From Streptomyces sp. CC228A (lineage in GTDB: Bacteria; Actinomycetota; Actinomycetes; Streptomycetales; Streptomycetaceae), in the NCBI RefSeq assembly GCF_021390935.1, contig NZ_JAJPUI010000009.1, positions 1-64,000 on the forward strand: 64,000 nucleotides of DNA. Reading direction: 5' to 3'. Shown piece after piece: positions 45,109-53,081 of this stretch. Under the pieces are notes generated by a model. It made no database searches and was not told the DNA's origin. It was given only the letters and a program-made list of their open reading frames with translations. A program made the position numbers and the translations under genes. The first letter of the stretch is position 1. Every line of letters starts with the position of its first letter.

Positions 45109-46326
45109 CTATGCGGCGAGTTCGACGTCCGTCGGTGTCCGGGGTTCGTAGAAGGTGCCGTCGCGGAGCATGGCGAACAGGACGCTGATGCGTTGGCGGG
45201 CGAGGCGGAGGAGTGCCTGGGTGTGGGTTTTGCCGCGGGCTCGTTGCTTGTCGTAGTAGGTGCGGGAGGCCGGGTCGGCGTTCATGCAGGCGAAGGCCGA
45301 GAGGAACATCGCCCGTTTGAGCTGCCGGTTTCCGCCTCGGGGTGCGTGTTCGCCGTGGATCGAGGTCCCGGACTGCTTCGTGGTGGGTGCGAGGCCGGCG
45401 TAGGAGGCGAGGTGGGCTGCGGTGGGGAAGCTGGTGCCGTCGCCGACGGTAACCAGCAGGACGGCGGCGGTCCTGACGCCGACGCCGGGCATCGACGTCA
45501 GGACCGGGGAAAGAGGGTGAGCCTCCAGCAGAGCGTTGATCTGGGCTTCCATCGCCCGGCGCTGGGTGTGAACAGCGGTGAGCGAGGCGGCCAGGGAGGG
45601 GATCACGATGTCGAGGGTGCCGGTGCCCGGGACCACGACGGTCTGTTCGTCGAGCGCGTCGAAGACGTCGTCGATCAGCCGGGTGGCCATGCGCGGGGCC
45701 TTCGGGCGGATCAGCTCCACGAGTCTGCGGCGGCCTGCCTTGCGCAGGGCGGCCGGGGATCCGTAGCGCTCCAGCAACCAGGTCACGGCCTGGTGGTCCA
45801 GGCGCGGGCCCAGGACGCGCTCCAGCGAGGGGTGGAACTGGGTGAGCAGACCGCGTATCCGGTTGGAGGTGCGGGTGGCCTCGGCGGCGAGGTCCTGGTC
45901 GAAGCCGACGAGCACGGTGAGCTCGGCAGTGATCTCGTCGGTCAGTTCCAGCGAGCGCAGGGTGTGCGGCATAGTCCGTGCGGCGTCCGCGATGACGGCG
46001 GCGTCTTTGGCGTCGGTCTTGGCCTCGCCCGGGTAGAGGTCGGCGATCCGGCGCATCGCGAGTCCGGGCAGGTAGGCGACCTGGCAGCCGGCGTCGCGGG
46101 CGACGGTCAGCGGCAGGGCGCCGATGGAGGCGGGCTGGTCCACGATCACCAGGACGGTGCCGAACTTGTCGCGCAGCTTGTCGAAGACGGCCCGCAGCCT
46201 GGGCTCGCTGTTGGGCAGCGGTTTGTCGAAGACCTTCTTCCCGCCCGGGGTGAGCCCATGACCGTGGTGGGCACTCTTGCCGACGTCCAGGCCCAGGAAC
46301 ACGCCCACGTCTTCGATCTCGAACAT
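45109..46326 (-). CDS. IS110-family DEDD transposase/recombinase
   Basis: 405 residues. The N-terminal RuvC-like DEDD domain has acidic residues Asp14 (LGLDVGKS), Asp63 (IVDQPAS), Asp105 and Asp108 (EAKTDAKDAAVIADA). The C-terminal transposase-20 domain has LTSMPGVGVRTAAVLL, LASYAGLAPTTKQSGTS with the putative catalytic Ser, and GNRQLKRAMFLSAF. Start ATG 46326 has AAGGGG at the right distance; the frame is open a little further upstream. Stop TAG 45109. The gene appears intact, so the element may be active or recently arrived. Confidence 0.93.
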   Translation of the reverse strand: MFEIEDVGVFLGLDVGKSAHHGHGLTPGGKKVFDKPLPNSEPRLRAVFDKLRDKFGTVLVIVDQPASIGALPLTVARDAGCQVAYLPGLAMRRIADLYPGEAKTDAKDAAVIADAARTMPHTLRSLELTDEITAELTVLVGFDQDLAAEATRTSNRIRGLLTQFHPSLERVLGPRLDHQAVTWLLERYGSPAALRKAGRRRLVELIRPKAPRMATRLIDDVFDALDEQTVVVPGTGTLDIVIPSLAASLTAVHTQRRAMEAQINALLEAHPLSPVLTSMPGVGVRTAAVLLVTVGDGTSFPTAAHLASYAGLAPTTKQSGTSIHGEHAPRGGNRQLKRAMFLSAFACMNADPASRTYYDKQRARGKTHTQALLRLARQRISVLFAMLRDGTFYEPRTPTDVELAA

Positions 46327-46588
46327 CGTGCCCCTTCCCAGGGGGTGTTGGCGGTGCCGGCCTCGGCTCGGGTGTCGTGCTCGCGCATCCACGTTATGCA
46401 GACCTGCCGCCCGCGAACTGTCCGGCATTGCGCCGGACCGGACGGTGGCCGGACCTCTGATCAGCGTCTCCGACGAACACCCCCGGACCCGGTGACACCA
46501 CCCCCCAGGTCATGCCTTCGACAGGGGGCAACAGTCATGCCGGGCCCGGAGGCCAGCGGCCCCGTTGCGGAGCCGCAGAAAACATAAC
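46327..46588 (-). ncRNA. Candidate bridge RNA region of the IS110 element
   Basis: The non-coding 5' end of IS110-group elements is known to encode a structured bridge RNA that pairs with target and donor DNA. This 262-nt region contains a perfect 7-bp hairpin (46420-46426 with 46432-46438) and a C5/G5 stem around 46502-46529. Assignment is by position and family only; pairing loops were not resolved. Confidence 0.4.
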
Positions 46589-46711
46589 GGGGGGGTCGTC
46601 GCCGTGCTCGTAGGCGACCTTGGCGAAGCCGTACGGAGCGAGGCCGGTCAGGCGGGCGGCGAGGCCGGCCGGATCGAGCACCGCCTCGCGGCCGTACAGC
46701 TCTCTGTCCAC

Positions 46712-47078
46712 CCGCCACCCCCCGTAGCGTCAGCGTCACAAGACACGTCCTGTCACACTTTCAGGTGCAGGATAGCCAAGGGTGCTTGCTGTGTCGCGGA
46801 GAGTTTCGTACTGGTGCCGGGGTCGTCACCCGACCGTGACGCGCCCTCCGCGCGCGGCCGGACCGCGGAGCCGGTCGCGGGGCGGGGGCGGGCCGGTGGT
46901 CGGGGCCTGGGGCGCGGGGTGCGCGGGCCGGTGGCCAGGGGGAGCGCGGGGTGTGCGGGCCGGTGGTCAGGGCTCACGTACGGAGCGGGTGCGGGCCGGG
47001 GGTGCGGAGCGGGCGCAGCGGGTGCGGGCCGGGGCTGGACCTGGGCGCGGGGCGGGTGCGGGCCGGTGGTCCCGGCGG
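46712..47078. other. GC-rich gap with GGTGCGGGCCGG repeats
   Basis: 367 bp between the NTPase 5' end and the next gene. The first 80 bp contain a lower-GC segment probably carrying the NTPase promoter. The rest is repetitive (GGTGCGGGCCGG and GCGCGGGGTG types) without a supported gene. Confidence 0.5.
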
Positions 47079-47519
47079 TCAGGACCTGGGCGTGTCGCCC
47101 TCGCCGTGCTGCTCGCCCTTCCGCCCGCCCCGCGGGCCGTCCTCGCCGCCGTCCTCCTCGCGCTGCCTGAGCTCCTCCTCGCGGCGGCGCAGGTCCGCCT
47201 CCCAGTCCTCGAACAGCGCCTCGTCCTTCTTCTTGTTCTGCTCGCGCAGGGACTCAAGGAACTCGGGGTTGTCGTCCGGGGCCACCCACTGCGCACGGGA
47301 GCCGCGGCGCCCCCCGCCGGCTGCCCCTCCGGCCGCCGCGCGCCGGGTCCTGCCCGCCACGAGCCACACGATCGGGCCGACGACCCAGAACAGCAGGATG
47401 ATGAAGACCCACGCCACCTTCGGCAGGTGCTTCACTTCGTCCTCAGGGGTGTTCAGGCAGTCGATGAACGCGAAGATCGTCAGGACGATCGGCAGGATGT
47501 ACATCAGTGCCCTGAGCAT
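47079..47519 (-). CDS. PLDc_N-domain small membrane protein with coiled coil
   Basis: 146 residues: two membrane helices (5-22, LMYILPIVLTIFAFIDCL, and about 35-56, KVAWVFIILLFWVVGPIVWLVAG) of the PLDc_N (cardiolipin synthase N-terminal-like) family, followed by a cytoplasmic tail containing a charged coiled coil (KKKDEALFEDWEADLRRREE). It lacks any phospholipase D catalytic domain. Start ATG 47519. Divergent from the ubiD-like gene. Confidence 0.85.
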   Translation of the reverse strand: MLRALMYILPIVLTIFAFIDCLNTPEDEVKHLPKVAWVFIILLFWVVGPIVWLVAGRTRRAAAGGAAGGGRRGSRAQWVAPDDNPEFLESLREQNKKKDEALFEDWEADLRRREEELRQREEDGGEDGPRGGRKGEQHGEGDTPRS

Positions 47520-47675
47520 GTGGGACAGCCCCCTGAATGCGTTGGCGGGCCGCGTTCGGCAGCCCCGGTGACACGCCCAGCGTAGCCGGTGCCCCCCGCC
47601 CGGCCGGGGGCTCGGCGTGCACCTCGCCAGGGGCCCGCCCGGGGCGCGGCCGCGGGCATCCCGGATACTGGGCGC

Positions 47676-49127
47676 ATGGCTTACGACGATCTCCGCTCGC
47701 TGCTCAGGGCGCTGGAGCGCGAAGGCGACCTCAAGCGCATCAAGGCCGAAGTCGACCCGCACCTGGAGGTCGGTGAGATCGTCGACCGGGTGCAGAAGGC
47801 GGGCGGTCCCGCGCTGCTCTTCGAGAACGTCAAGGGCTCCGCGATGCCCTTGGCCATGAACGTGTACGGCACGGACCGCCGCCTGCTCAAGGCGCTCGGA
47901 CTGGAGTCGTACGACGCCATCAGCGAGAAGATCGGCGGCCTGCTGAAGCCGGAGCTGCCGAGCGGCTTCGTCGGGGTGCGGGAGGCGTTCGGGAAGCTCG
48001 GCGCGATGACGCACGTGCCGCCGAGGAAGGTGAAGGACGCCCCCGTCCAGGAAGTCGTCCTCCAGGGCGACGAGGTGGACCTCGACGCGCTGCCCGCGCT
48101 GTTCACCTGGCCCAAGGACGGCGGCTCCTTCTTCAACCTCGGCCTGACGCACACCAAGCATCCCGAGACGGGCGTGCGCAACCTCGGCCTCTACCGCCTC
48201 CAGCGCCACGACCGCCGCACCATCGGCATGCACTGGCAGATCCACAAGGACAGCCGCAACCACTACCAGGTCGCCGCGCGCAGGGGCGAGCGCCTGCCGA
48301 TCGCCATCGCCTTCGGCGCGCCCCCGGCCGTCACGTACGCCTCGACGGCCCCGCTGCCCGAGGACATCGACGAGTACCTGTTCGCCGGCTTCGTGCAGGG
48401 CAAGCGGATCGAGATGGTGGACTGCAAGACGGTCCCCCTCCAGGTCCCGGCGCACGCCGAAGTCGTCCTGGAAGGCTGGCTGGAGCCCGGCAAGATGCTC
48501 CCGGAGGGCCCCTTCGGCGACCACACCGGGTTCTACACGCCGCAGGAGGACTTCCCGGCGCTGACCATCGACTGCGTGACGATGCGCCGCCGCCCGCTGC
48601 TCCAGTCCATCGTGGTCGGCCGCCCGCCGACGGAGGACGGCCCGCTGGGCAGGGCGACCGAGCGCTTCTTCCTGCCCCTGCTGAAGGTCATCGTGCCCGA
48701 CATCGTGGACTACCACCTGCCGGAGTCCGGCGGCTTCCACAACTGCGTGATCGTCTCGATCGAGAAGAAGTACCCGAAGCACGCCCAGAAGGTCATGCAC
48801 GCCATCTGGGGCGCGCACATGCTGTCGCTGGAGAAGCTGATCGTGGTCGTCGACGCCGACTGCGACGTGCACAACTACCACGAGGTGGCGTGGCGCGCCC
48901 TCGGGAACGTCGACTACTCCCGGGACCTGACGGTCGTGGAGGGTCCGGTCGACCACCTGGACCACGCCTCGTACCAGAAGTTCTGGGGCGGCAAGGCCGG
49001 CATCGACGCGACGCGCAAGCTCCCCGAGGAGGGCTATGTGCGGGACGGCGGCTGGCCCGAGATGATCGAGTCGGACGCGGCGACGGCGGCCAAGGTGACC
49101 CGCCGCTGGAAGGAGTACGGGCTGTGA
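47676..49127 (+). CDS. UbiD-family decarboxylase of menaquinone synthesis
   Basis: 483-residue prenyl-FMN-dependent decarboxylase of the UbiD/MenB-type family (often named mqnL in the futalosine pathway). Conserved blocks include YRLQRHDRRTIGMHWQIHKD, ERLPIAIAFGAPP, VLEGWLEPGKMLPEGPFGDH with the catalytic Glu-Arg-Glu network, and LPESGGFHNCVIVSI. It probably decarboxylates the naphthoate intermediate during menaquinone synthesis. Start ATG 47676. The stop overlaps the prenyltransferase start (GTGA). The UbiX-like cofactor synthase lies 2.3 kb downstream at 51391. Confidence 0.9.
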   Translation: MAYDDLRSLLRALEREGDLKRIKAEVDPHLEVGEIVDRVQKAGGPALLFENVKGSAMPLAMNVYGTDRRLLKALGLESYDAISEKIGGLLKPELPSGFVGVREAFGKLGAMTHVPPRKVKDAPVQEVVLQGDEVDLDALPALFTWPKDGGSFFNLGLTHTKHPETGVRNLGLYRLQRHDRRTIGMHWQIHKDSRNHYQVAARRGERLPIAIAFGAPPAVTYASTAPLPEDIDEYLFAGFVQGKRIEMVDCKTVPLQVPAHAEVVLEGWLEPGKMLPEGPFGDHTGFYTPQEDFPALTIDCVTMRRRPLLQSIVVGRPPTEDGPLGRATERFFLPLLKVIVPDIVDYHLPESGGFHNCVIVSIEKKYPKHAQKVMHAIWGAHMLSLEKLIVVVDADCDVHNYHEVAWRALGNVDYSRDLTVVEGPVDHLDHASYQKFWGGKAGIDATRKLPEEGYVRDGGWPEMIESDAATAAKVTRRWKEYGL

Positions 49128-50038
49128 CCGCGGCGGAGGGCGCCGTTCCCGCGGCCGCCCCGCAGCCCGGCAGGGTCAGGGCGTTCCTGCGCCTGGTGAT
49201 GATCGAGCACTCGGTCTTCGCGCTGCCCTTCGCCTACATCGCGTCGCTGACGGCGATGTTCCTCGACGGCGGCAGCGTCGACTGGTGGACGCTGCTGCTG
49301 GTCACCGTGGCGATGGTGGGGCTGCGCACCTTCGCCATGGCGGCGAACCGGATCATCGATCGGGAGATCGACGCCCGCAACCCGCGCACCGCGGGGCGGG
49401 AGCTGGTCACCGGCGCGGTGTCCGTCCGGTCCGCGTGGACCGGTGCGCTGATCGCCCTGGTGGTCTTCCTGGGCGCGGCGGCGCTGCTGAACCCGCTGTG
49501 CCTGGCGCTCGCGCCGGTCGCCGTCGTCCCGATGGTGGTCTACCCGTACGGCAAGCGGTTCACGAACTACCCGCAGGCCATCCTCGGCCTCGCCCAGGGC
49601 ATGGGCCCGGTCGGCGGCTGGCTCGCCGTCACCGGGGAGTGGTCCTGGGACGCGGTGGTGCTCGGCCTGGCGGTCGGCGTGTGGATCGGCGGCTTCGACC
49701 TGATCTACGCCTGCCAGGACGTCGACTCGGACCGCGAGACGGGCGTGAGGTCCGTGCCGGCCCGCTTCGGCGTCCCGGCCGCGATCCGGAGCGCCCGGGT
49801 CTGCCACGCCGTCACGATGGCGCTGTTCGTGTGGTTCGCCGTCCTCACCGGCGGCGGCCCGCTGCTGTGGCTGGGCCTGCTGATCGTCGCCGGGGCCTTC
49901 GTGTACGAGCACACGATCGTCCGGCCGCACGACCTGTCCCGGCTGAACAGGGCGTTCTTCACGGTCAACGGTTTCATCGGCATGGCCCTGTTCGTGTGTG
50001 CGGTCCTCGATCTGGCGGTGCGCGGCCTGACTCTCTGA
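49124..50038 (+). CDS. UbiA-family prenyltransferase (MqnP-like)
   Basis: 304-residue polytopic membrane prenyltransferase that would attach the polyprenyl tail in futalosine-pathway menaquinone synthesis. The two Asp-rich motifs are NRIIDREIDARNPRT and DVDSDRETGVRS, with KRFTNYPQAILGLAQGMGPVGGW between them and about eight helices. GTG start in the UbiD-like stop overlap. Family knowledge, not sequence, gives the substrate. Confidence 0.9.
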   Translation: MTAAEGAVPAAAPQPGRVRAFLRLVMIEHSVFALPFAYIASLTAMFLDGGSVDWWTLLLVTVAMVGLRTFAMAANRIIDREIDARNPRTAGRELVTGAVSVRSAWTGALIALVVFLGAAALLNPLCLALAPVAVVPMVVYPYGKRFTNYPQAILGLAQGMGPVGGWLAVTGEWSWDAVVLGLAVGVWIGGFDLIYACQDVDSDRETGVRSVPARFGVPAAIRSARVCHAVTMALFVWFAVLTGGGPLLWLGLLIVAGAFVYEHTIVRPHDLSRLNRAFFTVNGFIGMALFVCAVLDLAVRGLTL

Positions 50039-50081
50039 GTAGCGTGCGCCCTACCATCGAGTGCAAGGAAGGGAGGCTGAC

Positions 50082-50648
50082 GTGACCGTCTCGGAGATCG
50101 ACCGCCTGCACTCGCAGCTCAGCCGACTCGAGGGCATGTTCCCGGGTTATCGGTCGGAGATTGTCGAGGGCGCCCTCATGATGAGTCCGGTCAAGCCACA
50201 CCACGCCCAGACCATCCGGTTGGTGTGGAACCTGCTTGAAGCCCAGGTCGAGACGGAGTGGGGTTTCATCAGCGATGTCGCCGTCCCGTTCGACGACGCC
50301 AACGAGTTCTGCCCCGACCTCGCGGTGATCCCTGAGGCCGAGGTGAGCAAGAACCTCAGCGCCTACGGACCGGAGCTCATCGAACTCGTGGTGGAGGTCG
50401 TCTCTCCGAGCAGCGTGCGCAACGACTACGAGATCAAGGACACGGCCTACGCGCGGCGCGGTATCCCGCACTACCTGATCTTCGACCCGTACCGGCGGCA
50501 GTGTGTGACGTTGTGGAATCCGGGCCCCGACGGATACCGAGGCCGGGACGTCATTCCCTACGGCAAGACGTTCACTGTCGACTCGGGTGCTGGTCGTCTC
50601 GCAATCGACACCAGCCGGCTCCCCGTCGATCCCCGGTCCGAGGCCTGA
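50082..50648 (+). CDS. Uma2 family (PD-(D/E)XK-like) protein
   Basis: 188 residues with the Uma2 pattern EIVEGALMMSPVKPHHAQTI, FCPDLAVIPEAE, LVVEVVSPSSVRNDYEIKDTAYARRGIPHYLIFDP. This restriction-endonuclease-like fold is abundant in Streptomyces and has no proven role. Start GTG 50082 after GGGAGGCTGAC. It follows the prenyltransferase by 43 bp in the same orientation but is probably a later insertion into the menaquinone block. Confidence 0.88.
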   Translation: MTVSEIDRLHSQLSRLEGMFPGYRSEIVEGALMMSPVKPHHAQTIRLVWNLLEAQVETEWGFISDVAVPFDDANEFCPDLAVIPEAEVSKNLSAYGPELIELVVEVVSPSSVRNDYEIKDTAYARRGIPHYLIFDPYRRQCVTLWNPGPDGYRGRDVIPYGKTFTVDSGAGRLAIDTSRLPVDPRSEA

Positions 50649-50650
50649 CC

Positions 50651-51274
50651 TCAGGCGTCCGGGCCGGGCGCGCCCGCCCGGCCCGGTCGCCGCCGCCGGA
50701 AGACGAACGCCGCCGCCACACCCGCGACCAGGCCGAACAGGTGGCCCTGCCAGCTCACGTCCGACTGGGTGGGCGATATGCCGAGCAGGACGGTCGAGCC
50801 CCACACCAGGCCGATCACCAGGCCCACGCCGATGTCCAGCGCCTTGCGGTCCACGAAGCCCCGCACCACCAGGTAGCCGAAGAGGCCGAAGACCAGGCCC
50901 GACGCGCCCGCCGTGTTGCTGTACGCGGGCGACACCAGCCAGACGCCCAGGCCGTCCACCACGATGATCATCGCGGCCACCGCGAGGAAGCGGCGGATGC
51001 CGCCGAGCGCCGCGAGGAAGCCGAAGACCAGCAGCGGGACCGAGTTCGCCGCCACGTGGCCGAAGCCGAAGTGGAGGAACGCCGCCGGGACGACGTCCCG
51101 CAGTTCCCCGACCTCCCGCGGGGTGATCCCGTACGGGTCCAGCGCGTGCCCGGTGAGCAGGTCGGCGACCTCCAGCAGCCACAGCAGGGCGATCCAGCCC
51201 GCCATCAGCCACGCGGCGGCCTTCACCCGGTCCGCCCCGGTCCACTCTCTTCCCGCCGCCGTGCTGCTGCGCAT
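50651..51274 (-). CDS. Rhomboid family intramembrane serine protease
   Basis: 207 residues, six or seven helices. HFGFGHVAANSVPL (H-x-x-x-H...N), the active Ser in AGASGLVFGLFGYL (GxSG) and the catalytic His in QGHLFGLVAGVA form the rhomboid dyad and oxyanion elements. Start ATG 51274; homology begins shortly after. The protein ends in a basic cytoplasmic tail. It lies antisense within the menaquinone region, and its substrates are unknown. Confidence 0.9.
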   Translation of the reverse strand: MRSSTAAGREWTGADRVKAAAWLMAGWIALLWLLEVADLLTGHALDPYGITPREVGELRDVVPAAFLHFGFGHVAANSVPLLVFGFLAALGGIRRFLAVAAMIIVVDGLGVWLVSPAYSNTAGASGLVFGLFGYLVVRGFVDRKALDIGVGLVIGLVWGSTVLLGISPTQSDVSWQGHLFGLVAGVAAAFVFRRRRPGRAGAPGPDA

Positions 51275-51390
51275 CGCGCCCCCCGTACCTGTCGCGCGTC
51301 CCACGGTGGGGAAACGCGCGGCGGACCGGGCCGGTTCCCCGGCGGACCGCGCGGGGCCCCGCGCTCCGGCGGGCGGATAGGCTCGTCGGC

Positions 51391-52091
51391 GTGGAGCCCG
51401 TACCGGTGGTGGAAGAGCAGCAGGCAGCGCGGCAGCGGCGGCCGTGGGTCGTCGGGGTGTCCGGGGCGTCCGGCACACCGTACGCGGCGGCCGTGCTGCG
51501 GGGCTGCTGGCCGCCGGGGAGAGCGTGGACCTCGTCGTCTCGCGGGCCTCGCGGCTGACGCTGCTGGACGAGACGGGCATCGCGTTCCGCGACGCCCGCT
51601 GGCGCGAGGACCTCGCGCAGTGGCTGGCGCGCGGGGCGGACGGCTCGGCGCGCGCCTTCGACGTGGACGTGGCGGGCGCGGACATACGGCACTGGGCGGC
51701 GGGCGACCTGGCCGCCGGGCCGTCCTCCGGCTCGTACCCGGCCAAGGGGATGCTGATCGTGCCCGCCTCCACGGCGTGTGTGGCGGGGGTGGCGCTGGGC
51801 CTGTCGAAGGACCTGCTCCAGCGGACGGCGGGCGTGACGCTCAAGGAGCGGCGCCCGCTGGTCGTCGCCGTGCGGGAGACCCCGCTGAACGGGCCGACGC
51901 TCAGGCAGCTGGTGGCGCTGGAGGAGGCGGGCGCCGTGGTGCTGCCCGCCTCTCCGGCGTTCTACGCGGGGGCGACGCACATCCAGGACCTGGTGGACTT
52001 CGTCGCCGGCCGGGTGCTGGACGCGGCGGGGGTGCCGCACGGGCTGTACCGCCGCTGGAAGGGAGAGCTCGGTGGCTCCCGCAAGGACTGA
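51391..52091 (+). CDS. UbiX-type flavin prenyltransferase, one apparent frameshift
   Basis: Makes prenylated FMN for the UbiD-like decarboxylase encoded at 47676. The N-terminal piece has PWVVGVSGASGTPYAAAVLRG (flavin-binding), and after a one-base shift in the G run at 51500-51503 the frame continues LLAAGESVDLVVSRASRLTLLDE, SSGSYPAKGMLIVPASTA, KDLLQRTAGVTLKERRPLVVAVRETPL and a C-terminal helix. Restoring one G gives 233 residues from GTG 51391. Essential genes rarely decay like this, so a base-calling error is likely. Confidence 0.87.
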
Positions 52092-52203
52092 CCGGCCGGC
52101 CGGCCACCCGGTCGGCCGAGGGCCCGGCCGCCGGGCGGGCGGGCCTCCGGCCGGTGGTGCGCACTCCGGTGCGGGGCCGCAGCGGGCGCGGGGTGCGGTG
52201 GGC

Positions 52204-52392
52204 TCAGTGCTTCCGGCCGCGGGTACGGCGTGCGCGGCCGCCGGCCGCGCCGGCGTCCTCCCACACCTCGGTCTCCCGTCGCACGACGCGCTCGGACGGG
52301 GCGAAGCTGCTGACACGCGAGCGGCTGGCCTGCTCCTGCAGGTAACGCATCTGGGCGTAGGCCATCTCGATCGTGTACACGGTGGGTGTCAT
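52204..52392 (-). CDS. Small conserved basic protein
   Basis: 62 residues: TVYTIEMAYAQMRYLQEQASRSRVSSF, then PSERVVRRETEVWED and a Arg/Lys-rich end. Soluble, with an N-terminal helix. Start ATG 52392 with GAGGAG immediately upstream. Divergent from the Lrp-type gene (113 bp). Looks like a real small Streptomyces gene but is of unknown function. Confidence 0.6.
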   Translation of the reverse strand: MTPTVYTIEMAYAQMRYLQEQASRSRVSSFAPSERVVRRETEVWEDAGAAGGRARRTRGRKH

Positions 52393-52473
52393 CTCCTCAG
52401 GGATCGTCGTTGATCGACTGAACACAACACGGGGTCACAGATTCTCAGGTCATTGACCCCGCTTCGCCTTAGA

Positions 52474-52486
52474 TTCTACAGTAGAA
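52474..52486. promoter_or_regulatory. Palindrome TTCTACAGTAGAA, likely Lrp-type operator
   Basis: A perfect 13-bp dyad in an AT-rich island, 20 bp before the Lrp/AsnC gene start and 82 bp from the small divergent gene. Lrp/AsnC proteins bind such short AT-rich dyads in their own promoters, so autoregulation is plausible. Confidence 0.55.
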
Positions 52487-52505
52487 CTTGCGGTATCGCT
52501 GAACA

Positions 52506-52979
52506 ATGGAAGGCTTCAGGCATATGGACGCCGTGGACAGGCAGCTCATCCAGGCTCTGCGCGAGAACGGCAGGGCCTCGTACGCCGAGCTCGGCCGACT
52601 CGTCGGGCTCTCCGGGCCCTCCGTCACCGACCGCATCAACCGCCTCGAAGCGGCCGGGGTGATCACCGGCTACCGCGCCACGGTCGACGCGGCCTCGCTC
52701 GGCCTCGGTGTGACCGCCCTCGTCGGCATCCAGCTCTCGGACGCCGCCGACCACGAGGACGTGGCCCGTCGCCTCAAGGACCTGCCGGAGATCGAGGACT
52801 GCTGGTTCATCGCGGGCGACGACTCGTACATGCTCAAGGTCCGGGCCAACGACGTGGACGGCCTGGAGAAGATCATCCGCCGCCTCTCCGGCACCAAGGG
52901 CGTCTCCCGCACCCGCACCACGATCGTGCTGTCCACGAAGTGGGAGAACCGGGTCGGCGAACTGCCGGACGAGGTCTGA
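52506..52979 (+). CDS. Lrp/AsnC family transcriptional regulator
   Basis: 157 residues. The N-terminal HTH (MDAVDRQLIQALRENGRASYAELGRLVGLSGPSVTDRINRLEAAGVI) is followed by a C-terminal RAM ligand domain (GLGVTALVGIQLSDAADHEDV, WFIAGDDSYMLKVRANDVDGLEKIIRR). The likely effector is an amino acid. Start ATG 52506, or ATG 52524, which begins at MDAVDRQ and has GGAAGG upstream. It lies between ubiX and mqnE. Confidence 0.9.
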   Translation: MEGFRHMDAVDRQLIQALRENGRASYAELGRLVGLSGPSVTDRINRLEAAGVITGYRATVDAASLGLGVTALVGIQLSDAADHEDVARRLKDLPEIEDCWFIAGDDSYMLKVRANDVDGLEKIIRRLSGTKGVSRTRTTIVLSTKWENRVGELPDEV

Positions 52980-53081
52980 GGCCCCGCGCACCACGGGGTC
53001 GCCGGGCCCGGAAGGCGGGGGAGTACGGTAAGTGGAGCCCGAAGGGCACCGAATGGCGGAAGACGTATGGGAGGCGGCCTG

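Larger units (their letters stand above)
45040..46595 (-). mobile_element. IS110-family insertion sequence, about 1.55 kb
   Basis: The boundaries are inferred from where the NTPase frame breaks and resumes; both lie in a run of seven G (45040-45046 and 46589-46595), so the exact ends are ambiguous by a few bases. The transposase occupies 45109-46326, leaving about 260 nt before its start and about 60 nt after its stop. There are no long terminal inverted repeats, as in the IS110 family. A short GGTGCCT/AGGCACC pair (45045-45051, 45067-45073) marks the 3' end. Confidence 0.88.
43071..46711 (-). pseudogene. P-loop (STAND-like) NTPase split by an IS110 element
   Basis: The 5' piece (GTG 46711 to about 46589; 39 residues, YGREAVLDPAGLAARLTG) and the 3' piece (45046 to 43071; 656 residues) join in frame as ...DDPPVTVFTGGRGMGKTALL, with the Walker A GGRGMGKT right after the break and Walker B RPVLLLDNAH further on. 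The rest is helical, Arg/Leu/Ala-rich (EVAHLAPCPRGDD, HTRSLFDRYDPAGH), of STAND or AAA-like type, about 696 residues when healed. Seven C residues flank both sides of the insertion. It lies 5 nt before the binding-fold protein, so the insertion may also remove that partner's promoter. Confidence 0.88.

Noticed and set aside
45001..46600. Two separate genes flanking a transposase, rather than a split gene
   Set aside because: The two outer pieces join in one frame through a P-loop motif and share strand and composition.
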